Shown here piece after piece: positions 14,658 to 20,317 of a stretch of 20,317 nt of DNA (the first letter of the stretch is position 1; the number at the start of each line of letters is the position of its first letter). The notes beneath the pieces are model-generated. The model saw only the letters and a list, made by a program, of their open reading frames with translations. It ran no database searches and was not told where the DNA came from. The stretch spans positions 1 to 20,317 of the forward strand of contig CALCUE010000028.1 of NCBI GenBank assembly GCA_937906945.1. Reading direction: 5' to 3'. Position numbers and translations under genes: made by a program. This DNA is from an uncultured Clostridia bacterium. GTDB taxonomy: Bacteria; Bacillota; Clostridia; Oscillospirales; Ruminococcaceae.

Positions 14658-14757
14658 TTTCGGCGCTCCCCATTTCCCAAAAGCGACCCGCACCCCCTCC
14701 GTCTGCTCCGCAGACACCTTTCCCATTTCTCTTCAAAACCCATTTTTTGGAGGCATT
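14658..14757 (+). other. murI leader with an extra small hairpin
   Basis: These 100 bases between element C and murI contain the perfect 6-bp stem gtctgc/gcagac (14701-14706/14710-14715) within a C-rich stretch, then the ribosome binding site ggagg at 14749-14753. I see no convincing promoter here, so murI may be read from upstream or from a promoter inside the element. Confidence 0.5.
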
Positions 14758-15576
14758 ATGGATACAAGACCCATCGGCGTTTTGGATTCCGGTCTCGGCG
14801 GTCTCACCGCTGTCCGGGAACTGCGCCATCTTCTGCCGAAAGAGGACATCCTCTTTTTCGGCGACACCGGACGGGTGCCTTACGGCAGCCGCAGTCCGAA
14901 AGTCATCCGGGAATACGCCGGCGAATGCCTGCGTTTTCTCGAAAAACAGAACGTAAAAATGGTGGTCGTCGCCTGCGGCACCATAAGCTCCGTCTTTGGG
15001 GACGAGCTTTCCTCCCTGCTTTCGGTGCCCTGCATGGGCGTTCTGGAAGCGACGGTCAAAGCCGCCGTCGCCGCCACCAAAAATAAAAAGATCGGCCTTA
15101 TCGCCACCGAAGCCACCGTCGCCAGCCGCTCCTACGAGCGTCTGACGCTAAAGCGGCTTCCCGACGCGGAATTTACCGCCAAAGCCTGCCCGCTTTTCGT
15201 CCCGCTGGTGGAAAACGGCTATTTCGGCACCCATTGCGACGTCGCCCGCTCCGTGGCGAAGGATTATCTTTCCGCCTTCGACGGAAAGGACATCGACACC
15301 TTGATCCTCGGCTGCACCCACTACCCGCTCCTTTACCACCTCATCGACGACCTCACCGACTACCGGCTGAACCTTATCGACGCCGGAAAGGAGACCGCCG
15401 CCGCCGCGAGGGATTTCCTCGCGGAAAACGACCTTCTGGCGGAAAGAGAGCAAGGTTCGATCAAAGCTTTCGTCACCGACACCGCCGAAAGCTTTGCCCG
15501 GCTCGGAAAAGAATTTTTGGGCGAGGAACTTTCCGACGTTTCCCGCCTTACCATAGAAGAACTCAATAAGGAATGA
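14758..15576 (+). CDS. murI: Glutamate racemase
   Basis: This cofactor-independent enzyme interconverts L- and D-glutamate and supplies D-Glu for peptidoglycan. The 272-residue product has DSGLGG (10-15), FFGDTGRVPYG (33-43), the first catalytic cysteine in VVACGTISS (Cys73), and the second in LGCTHYPL (Cys186). The first site departs from the usual ACNTAS: Gly replaces the Asn that normally follows the cysteine. Everything else is standard. GGAGG lies 4 bases from the ATG at 14758; the open frame reaching 14434 crosses the intergenic repeat and lacks homology. The ywiB-like gene starts 4 bp after the stop, so murI-ywiB-argS look co-transcribed. Confidence 0.93.
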   Translation: MDTRPIGVLDSGLGGLTAVRELRHLLPKEDILFFGDTGRVPYGSRSPKVIREYAGECLRFLEKQNVKMVVVACGTISSVFGDELSSLLSVPCMGVLEATVKAAVAATKNKKIGLIATEATVASRSYERLTLKRLPDAEFTAKACPLFVPLVENGYFGTHCDVARSVAKDYLSAFDGKDIDTLILGCTHYPLLYHLIDDLTDYRLNLIDAGKETAAAARDFLAENDLLAEREQGSIKAFVTDTAESFARLGKEFLGEELSDVSRLTIEELNKE

Positions 15577-15580
15577 ACCG

Positions 15581-16018
15581 ATGAAAAAAGACGTGATGAT
15601 TTTTATCAAAGGAAGCCAGAACACCGACGGTCAGAAGGATTCCATCGAAATGATGACCAAAGGGCGGTATTACCGCCGCAACGGGAATTATTACCTCAGC
15701 TATGAGGAGATGGAGGAAGAGGACACCGAACCCACCATCCGCACCCTTCTCAAAGTGGAGGGCAACCGCTGTGTCACGCTGACGCGAAGCGGCAAGCGCC
15801 ATTCCCAGCTCATCATCGAGAACGGCGAACGGCACCAGTGCTGTTATGACAACGGCTTTTGCGACTGGGTCATGGGGATCCAGGGCACGGCCATTGAAAA
15901 CGGGCTCGAGGACAACGGCGGCGTTCTGAATTTCAAATATTTCATGGACATCAACGCCATGTTAGCCAGCGAAAATGAAGTGAATATCGTAGTCAAGGAG
16001 TGTGAATCCCATGCGTAA
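15581..16018 (+). CDS. ywiB: DUF1934 (YwiB-like) beta-barrel protein
   Basis: This 145-residue cytoplasmic protein of unknown function starts MKKDVMIFIKGSQ and contains TKGRYYRRNGNYYLSYEE, TIRTLLKVEGNRCVTLTRSG and HQCCYDNGFC, ending with FKYFMDINAMLASENEVNI. These alternating strands fit the DUF1934/YwiB family, a small calycin-like barrel. It lies 4 bp after murI and overlaps argS by 8 bp. ywiB upstream of argS is the arrangement in Bacillus, which supports the identification. The ribosome binding site is weak, and translation may be coupled to murI. Confidence 0.82.
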   Translation: MKKDVMIFIKGSQNTDGQKDSIEMMTKGRYYRRNGNYYLSYEEMEEEDTEPTIRTLLKVEGNRCVTLTRSGKRHSQLIIENGERHQCCYDNGFCDWVMGIQGTAIENGLEDNGGVLNFKYFMDINAMLASENEVNIVVKECESHA

Positions 16019-17750
16019 TTTAGTGGCGGAAGCCAAAGCACAATATAAAGAGAGGATCGAAAAGGCGATCAAAGCCGCCGTCGCCGCCGGAGAACTGCCG
16101 GAGGGCGAACTGCCGGACTATATCATCGAGATCCCGGCGGACACCAAGAACGGAAACCTCGCCTCCAACGTGGCGATGGTCTCCGCCCGGGCTTTCCATA
16201 AAGCGCCCCGGATGATCGCCGACGCCATTGTTGCTCATTTTGACCTCACCGACAGCTATTTCGAGAAGGTCGAAGTGGCCGGTCCCGGCTTCCTCAATGT
16301 CTTTTACGCGCCCCACTGGTACGCCGAAACCGTCTCCGCCGTTCTCACCGAAAAGGAGAACTACGGCAAAAGCGACGGCGGTAAGGGCCAGAAGATCATG
16401 GTGGAATTCGTCTCCGCCAACCCCACCGGCCCGATGCACATGGGCAACGCCCGGGGCGGCGCCATCGGCGACGGTCTGGCCGAGGCGCTTGCGTGGTGCG
16501 GCTACGACGTAACAAGAGAATTTTATATCAACGACGCCGGCAACCAGATCGAAAAATTCGGAAAATCCCTCGAGGCCCGCTATCTCCAGCTCTATCTCGG
16601 CGAAAACGCCGTGGAGTTTCCGGAGGACGGCTATCATGGCGAGGACATCAAAGTCCGGGCGCAGGAATTCGCCGACCAAAACGGCGACAAATACGTGAAC
16701 GCCGACAGCGAGGAACGGAAAAAGGCGCTTGTCGCCTACGCTCTTCCGGCCAACGTGGAGGGGCTGCAGCGTGACCTCGGCAAATACCGCATCAACTACG
16801 ACGTGTGGTTTCGGGAAAGCTCCCTTTATAAAAACGGCTCCGTCGATAAGATCGTCAAGATCCTCACCGACAAAGGCCTCACCTACGAAAAAGACGGCGC
16901 CCTCTGGTATAAGAACGCCGAGGTGCTCACGAACCGCCTCAAAGCCGAAGGCAAAACCGACAAACAGATCGAGGCGCTGGAACTCAAGGACGACGTTCTC
17001 ATCCGCGCCAACGGCAACCCCACCTATTTCGCCGGCGACATCGCCTATCACTATAATAAATTCGCCGAACGGGGCTTCGACCGGGTCATCAACGTCTGGG
17101 GCGCTGACCATCACGGTCACGTCGCCCGTCTGCAGGGCGCGATGGATGCCGTCGGCCTCGACGGCAACAAGCTCGACGTCGTTCTGATGCAGCTTGTGGA
17201 GCTGATGCGGGACGGAAAACCGGTCCGGATGAGCAAGCGCACCGGCAAAGCCATCACCCTCACCGACCTTCTGGAGGAAGTGCCGATCGACGCGGCCCGT
17301 TTCTTTTTCAATATGCGGGAACCCAACACCCACCTGCTCTTCGACCTGGACCTCGCCGTCGAACAGTCGAGCCAGAACCCGGTCTATTATGTCCAATACG
17401 CCCACGCCCGGATCTGCTCCATTCTCCGCGCTCTGACCGAGGACGGCATCGCCCCGAAGGAGGACGCCTCCCTCTTTGCCTATACCGAACCGGAGGAACT
17501 GGCCCTTGTTTCCGAGATCGCCCGCTTCCCGGTGGAGATCATCGAATCCGCCAAGGCTTATGACCCGGCCCGGATCACCAAATACGCCGTGGATATCGCC
17601 ACCTCGTTCCACAAATTCTATAACGCCTGCCGCTGCCGTGTCGATGACGAGGCGGTCATGAACGCCCGCCTTGCTCTTTGCCTCGCGGCCAAGACCGTCA
17701 TCGCGAACGTGCTCACCATGCTCAAAATCGACGTGCCGGAATCCATGTAA
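16011..17750 (+). CDS. argS: Arginyl-tRNA synthetase
   Basis: This class I enzyme charges tRNA-Arg. The 579-residue product has the N-terminal Add-1 domain (about 1-115), the HIGH motif as HMGNA in NPTGPMHMGNARGG (137-150), FYINDAGNQIEKFG (171-184), WGADHHGHVARLQGAMDA (363-380), a KMSK-like RMSKRTGK (406-413), and a helical anticodon-binding domain ending PESM. Between LWYKNAEV and DDVLIRANGNPTYFAGDIAYH is an insert of roughly a dozen extra residues (about 305-325) compared with typical relatives. The ATG at 16011 is chosen because AAGGAG is 10 bases upstream; the GTG at 16002 is one base from that site. A strong terminator follows 3 bases after the stop. Confidence 0.96.
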   Translation: MRNLVAEAKAQYKERIEKAIKAAVAAGELPEGELPDYIIEIPADTKNGNLASNVAMVSARAFHKAPRMIADAIVAHFDLTDSYFEKVEVAGPGFLNVFYAPHWYAETVSAVLTEKENYGKSDGGKGQKIMVEFVSANPTGPMHMGNARGGAIGDGLAEALAWCGYDVTREFYINDAGNQIEKFGKSLEARYLQLYLGENAVEFPEDGYHGEDIKVRAQEFADQNGDKYVNADSEERKKALVAYALPANVEGLQRDLGKYRINYDVWFRESSLYKNGSVDKIVKILTDKGLTYEKDGALWYKNAEVLTNRLKAEGKTDKQIEALELKDDVLIRANGNPTYFAGDIAYHYNKFAERGFDRVINVWGADHHGHVARLQGAMDAVGLDGNKLDVVLMQLVELMRDGKPVRMSKRTGKAITLTDLLEEVPIDAARFFFNMREPNTHLLFDLDLAVEQSSQNPVYYVQYAHARICSILRALTEDGIAPKEDASLFAYTEPEELALVSEIARFPVEIIESAKAYDPARITKYAVDIATSFHKFYNACRCRVDDEAVMNARLALCLAAKTVIANVLTMLKIDVPESM

Positions 17751-17753
17751 CAA

Positions 17754-17782
17754 AAAAGGAGCCTTCCAGGAAGGCTCCTTTT
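17754..17782 (+). terminator. Terminator after argS
   Basis: A perfect stem aaggagcctt/aaggctcctt (17756-17765/17771-17780) has flanking A and T runs. It lies 4 bases beyond the argS stop and 28 bases before the GTPase start. Confidence 0.88.
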
Positions 17783-17809
17783 CCGCTTTTCGATAAAGGA
17801 GAAAACAAT

Positions 17810-18967
17810 ATGGCTATGGGAAACGTCCTCGTCATCGGCAATTCCGGTGTCGGAAAATCCACCCTCATCAACGCCGTGCTCGGCCGCAACTGCGCCAAAA
17901 CCGGTTTCGGGATCACCGGCACGACGACGGATCTTGAAATTTACGGCGACGAAACAGCGCCCTTTCGTGTCATCGACACCATCGGCTTCGAGCCCACTTT
18001 TCTGAAAGAGAGCCACGCCATCAACGCCGTGCGGAAATGGTCGAAAGCCGCCGTCAAGGACGGCGATTCCGACCGTTCCATCGACGTCATCTGGTTCTGC
18101 GTTGACGGAACCTCCCGGAAACTCTTCCCCCGGGCGATCCAAAGCCTGGCACGAGCCACCTCCCTCTGGAACTCCGTCCCGATCATCACCGTCATCACCA
18201 AATCCTATTCGGTGCCGGAGCGTCCGGAAAACATCGAAATGGTCGGCAAAGCCTTCGCCAAACACCCGAAGCTCGAAAAGCGGGTGCGACGGATCCTTCC
18301 GGTGGTCGCCGCCACCTATACCCTCAACGAAACGGCCTTCGCCGCGCCGGAGGGCATTACCGAACTGATCGAAGCCACCAACGCCCTGCTTCCGGAGGGC
18401 ATCCGTGCCGCCGAAACCGACGTCGCCGCCTATCAGCTCGGCCGCAAACGGGCGCTGGCCCACGGGCTTGTCGCTGTCGCTACCGCTTCCGGCGCCACCG
18501 TCGGCGCGGTGCCGCTTCCTTTGGCGGACGCCGCGATCCTTGTTCCGGTGGAAGTGGCGGAGATCAACGCCATCGCCAAAATTTACGGCGTCAAACAGAA
18601 CGAAAATTCCAAACGCTTTTTAAGCTCCATCGTCGAGGCCGGCACCGTTTCGGTAGCGGCACGGGCCGCTTTGAGCGCCCTGAAAGCCATTCCGGGCCTC
18701 AACGTCGCCGCCTCGGTCTTGAACGCCGCCATCGCCGGCAGCTTCGTCGCCGCTCTCGGCGAAGCGGCGATCTACGCTTTCGACCAGATCTATCTCGGCA
18801 ACAAGTCCCTGGAGGACATCGACTGGGTCAAAAAGCTCATCGAAACGAAGCTTTCCCAGGCTTTTATCGACAAGGCCACCAAAGCTTTGCAGGAGTTGGC
18901 GGACGGCGCCGACCCCAAGGCCGTCGCCGGGACCGTCCTGAAACTCTTCTTTAATAAAGGAAAATAA
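17810..18967 (+). CDS. GTPase with a hydrophobic DUF697-like C-terminal domain
   Basis: The 385-residue product starts with a Ras-like GTPase domain: G1 GNSGVGKST (10-18), probable G2 threonines (about 37-40), G3 DTIGF (56-60), and a G4-like TKSY (130-133) in which the usual Asp is replaced. The second half (about 215-330) has glycine- and alanine-rich hydrophobic helices (ASGATVGAVPLPLADAAIL, GLNVAASVLNAAIAGSFVAALGEAA). It resembles the DUF697 domain attached to GTPases in many bacteria and may associate with membrane. The biological role is unknown. AAAGGAG is 8 bases before the ATG. Almost no room for a promoter remains between the argS terminator and this gene. It is convergent with the NUDIX gene. 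Confidence 0.83.
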   Translation: MAMGNVLVIGNSGVGKSTLINAVLGRNCAKTGFGITGTTTDLEIYGDETAPFRVIDTIGFEPTFLKESHAINAVRKWSKAAVKDGDSDRSIDVIWFCVDGTSRKLFPRAIQSLARATSLWNSVPIITVITKSYSVPERPENIEMVGKAFAKHPKLEKRVRRILPVVAATYTLNETAFAAPEGITELIEATNALLPEGIRAAETDVAAYQLGRKRALAHGLVAVATASGATVGAVPLPLADAAILVPVEVAEINAIAKIYGVKQNENSKRFLSSIVEAGTVSVAARAALSALKAIPGLNVAASVLNAAIAGSFVAALGEAAIYAFDQIYLGNKSLEDIDWVKKLIETKLSQAFIDKATKALQELADGADPKAVAGTVLKLFFNKGK

Positions 18968-18971
18968 AAAG

Positions 18972-19010
18972 AAAAAAGCGCCGGATGCCAAAGCATCCGG
19001 CGCTTTTTGT
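18972..19010. terminator. Bidirectional terminator between the GTPase and NUDIX genes
   Basis: A perfect 12-bp stem (18977-18988/18993-19004) with loop caaa has A6 on the left and T5 on the right. It serves both converging genes. Confidence 0.92.
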
Positions 19011-19016
19011 TCGTTT

Positions 19017-19436
19017 TTACATACCCCGCCGCTCGATATAGTCCATCGCTTTGGCGATAAGGTTTTTGTCGTTGCGGAAGGTGACGGCTTCGTAGGCGGC
19101 GTGGATCTCCCACCACTGAAGCTCGCTGACCTCTTCCTCCTGGGGATGAAGGGTCGATTCGTTGAGGGTAAAACCGATAAAATAGATGACCTGTTTTTTG
19201 ACGTTGGGCTTCGGGGAATACTCCACCGCCTCGCGGAAACCGTCCCGGAGGAAGACCCGAAGACCGGTCTCCTCCCGAATTTCCCGAAGAGCGGTTTCCA
19301 TCTCCGTCTCCCCGGATTCCATGTGTCCTTTCGGAAAGGACCAATGGCCGCCGCAACGGTGTTTCAGCAAAAGAAGCTGGGTCTCGCCGTCGTGCTCACG
19401 ATAAATCAGGCCACCGCAGGATTTTTCATGTTTCAT
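19017..19436 (-). CDS. NUDIX hydrolase (diadenosine polyphosphate or (d)NTP type)
   Basis: This 139-residue single-domain cytosolic hydrolase acts on nucleoside diphosphate-linked compounds. The NUDIX box is complete: GHMESGETEMETALREIREETGL (37-59), matching Gx5Ex7REUxEExGU. The beginning MKHEKSCGGLIYR with GHWSFPKGHME resembles bis(5'-nucleosyl)-tetraphosphatases of the MutT family, so that substrate is plausible but not certain. I use the ATG at 19436, preceded by AGGAG 10 bases upstream. A long open frame extends upstream across the divergent lipoprotein gene and is a shadow. The gene has its own promoter and shares a terminator with the GTPase. Confidence 0.92.
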   Translation of the reverse strand: MKHEKSCGGLIYREHDGETQLLLLKHRCGGHWSFPKGHMESGETEMETALREIREETGLRVFLRDGFREAVEYSPKPNVKKQVIYFIGFTLNESTLHPQEEEVSELQWWEIHAAYEAVTFRNDKNLIAKAMDYIERRGM

Positions 19437-19476
19437 AAGCGCTCTTCTCCTGTTGGGCAAAACTTTTACTGATATC

Positions 19477-19505
19477 ATCATAACACCTTTACGGCCATAG
19501 TGCAA
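19477..19505 (-). promoter_or_regulatory. Promoter of the NUDIX gene
   Basis: On the minus strand, TTGCAC (19500-19505) and TATGAT (19477-19482) are separated by 17 bp, about 40 bases before the ATG. Confidence 0.78.
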
Positions 19506-19526
19506 GAGGAAACACCGAATTTTCCG

Positions 19527-19555
19527 TTGCCAAAGGGAATTTCTTGTGGTAAACT
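19527..19555 (+). promoter_or_regulatory. Promoter of the lipoprotein gene
   Basis: TTGCCA (19527-19532) and TAAACT (19550-19555) are separated by 17 bp. It is divergent from the NUDIX promoter, with 21 bp between the two -35 boxes. The predicted leader is only about 20 bases. Confidence 0.68.
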
Positions 19556-19580
19556 GGGGAATGAAAAAGGAGGGATTTTC

Positions 19581-20168
19581 TTGAAAAAATGGTTTTCGAT
19601 CCTGCTTTCGGCGCTTTTTCTGTTCACCGCCTGTTCTCCCGCCCAAAACCCGGCGGTTTTTTCCCGGGGTACCGTTTCCGGCCAGACCTATCGGAACGAC
19701 TTTGCCGGTCTTACCGTCACGCTGCCGGAGGGTTGGGTCTTCTTCTCCGACGAGGAACGGGAAAACACCTATGCCGGCTTTGACGCCTATGACGAAAACG
19801 GCGATTTTATCACCTGCTGTGACGCCGGCGCGTGGAAAGAAAGCGGCGCTTCGCTGATGATCACCTATGAAAACGCCGCCGTCCTTTATGGCGAAGCTTT
19901 TTCTGTCGAGGACTATCTTTCCGCCGCGAAGGAAAGCCTTGCCGCCCAGTTCTCCGAAGCCTACGGGGATGTCTCCGTGGAACGGCTCGAAGCCGACCTT
20001 GCCGGAAAGACCGTTCCCTATCTTTCCGTCCCTCTTTCCGTCGGCGACCTGCGCCTTTACGATAACCTTTTGGCGCAAAAGGTCGGCGATTATATCGTCT
20101 CCGTCTCTTTCTGCGTCTTCAGCGAAGCGGAGCGGGACGAGGTCCTTGCCGGCGTCGCTTTTTCGTGA
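19581..20168 (+). CDS. Small putative lipoprotein, function unknown
   Basis: The 195-residue precursor has a lipoprotein signal: LKKWFSILLSALFLFTAC, with the lipidated Cys at residue 18 in the slightly unusual box FTAC. The mature part is soluble, with a short linker (SPAQNPAVFSRG), then NDFAGLTVTLPEGWVFFSDEE and a mixed alpha/beta region ending VGDYIVSVSFCVFSEAERDEVL. The pattern GLTVTLPEGW followed by a late YIVSVSF strand is common in clostridial lipoproteins related to PsbP/DUF-type stress domains, but I cannot name the family with confidence. The start is TTG (19581), with AAGGAGGG 6 bases upstream; no in-frame ATG fits. It is monocistronic, with its own promoter and terminator. Confidence 0.82.
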   Translation: MKKWFSILLSALFLFTACSPAQNPAVFSRGTVSGQTYRNDFAGLTVTLPEGWVFFSDEERENTYAGFDAYDENGDFITCCDAGAWKESGASLMITYENAAVLYGEAFSVEDYLSAAKESLAAQFSEAYGDVSVERLEADLAGKTVPYLSVPLSVGDLRLYDNLLAQKVGDYIVSVSFCVFSEAERDEVLAGVAFS

Positions 20169-20190
20169 CAAAAACCAACCGAACTCTTTC

Positions 20191-20218
20191 AAGCCTCCCG
20201 CCAAAGGGAGGCTTTTTT
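20191..20218 (+). terminator. Terminator of the lipoprotein gene
   Basis: An 8-bp stem agcctccc/gggaggct (20192-20199/20206-20213) is followed by a T run, 23 bases after the stop. Confidence 0.88.
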
Positions 20219-20261
20219 CTTCGGCGCGAAGCGCCGCCAACTGCGGCGAGGTTTACAGAAA

Positions 20262-20307
20262 ACGAAGGCCGTTTCTGACCGGATCTTTCCGGTTAAACGG
20301 CCTTCGT
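20262..20307. repeat. Long cruciform sequence at the right edge
   Basis: Perfect 13-bp arms acgaaggccgttt/aaacggccttcgt (20262-20274/20295-20307) enclose a second 6-bp stem accgga/tccggt (20278-20283/20288-20293). There is no T tract on either side within the window. It could be the terminator of a gene beyond the edge or an intergenic repeat. No gene is seen from 20219 to the end. Confidence 0.75.
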
Positions 20308-20317
20308 CGATATTAGA

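Noticed and set aside
14434..14757. N-terminal extension of murI through the intergenic region
   Set aside because: It would translate element copy C. MurI homology starts at MDTRPIGVLDSG, directly after a ggagg site at 14749-14753.
19561..19584. Seven-codon mini-frame MKKEGFS ending on the TTG start of the lipoprotein
   Set aside because: Its ATG has no ribosome binding site and it simply spans the AGGAGGG of the real gene; overlap by chance is the simpler reading.
19437..20240. Long upstream extension of the NUDIX frame
   Set aside because: It runs antisense through the lipoprotein gene and two promoters; the NUDIX domain needs only the 139 residues from 19436.

Overview
The window looks like chromosome from a Gram-positive Clostridia-type Firmicute with fairly high G+C. 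The evidence is strong AGGAGG-type ribosome binding sites, frequent TTG starts, neighbourhoods such as gdpP-rplI-dnaB, tilS-hpt-ftsH and ywiB-argS, a DUF4364 protein, and an NPxTG cell-wall sorting motif. A three-copy family of GC-rich intergenic hairpin elements reminds me of Oscillospiraceae genomes. That placement is recollection, not a search result.

Left end (1-1514). A copy of the intergenic hairpin element (1-191) precedes a two-gene cassette: a small XRE-type regulator on the minus strand and a divergent SLOG-like protein on the plus strand. The two share a 106-bp intergenic region that carries a perfect 14-bp inverted repeat and a third half-site on top of the -10 box. An exact 46-bp direct repeat, itself a bidirectional terminator, bounds the cassette at 197-242 and 1008-1053. 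Next comes a very small secreted NPxTG protein with its own promoter.

Core minus-strand operon (1515-9312). One good promoter at 9284-9312 appears to drive gdpP (c-di-AMP phosphodiesterase), rplI (L9), dnaB (replicative helicase), tilS (tRNA-Ile lysidine synthetase), hpt (purine salvage) and ftsH (membrane protease), ending in a terminator at 1481-1509. dnaB/tilS and tilS/hpt each overlap by ATGA. The second copy of the hairpin element lies upstream, followed by cysK (minus strand).

Plus-strand block (10703-18967). The cysK and psuG promoters are back to back. psuG encodes a complete pseudouridine-5'-phosphate glycosidase fused in frame to about 370 extra residues: an NPY/Gln/Pro-rich tract, an acidic Glu/Ala/Pro tract and a Cys/His cluster resembling a zinc finger. 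DUF4364 and ddl (D-Ala-D-Ala ligase) follow closely. After the third hairpin element come murI, ywiB (DUF1934) and argS, then a terminator and a GTPase with a hydrophobic C-terminal domain. ddl and murI supply D-Ala-D-Ala and D-Glu for peptidoglycan.

Right end (18973-20317). A bidirectional terminator separates the GTPase from a convergent NUDIX hydrolase gene. A divergent small lipoprotein gene follows, then its terminator and a long cruciform sequence. I saw no rRNA, tRNA, CRISPR array, transposase or prophage genes. The two items most worth following are the repeat-flanked XRE/SLOG cassette and the PsuG fusion protein.
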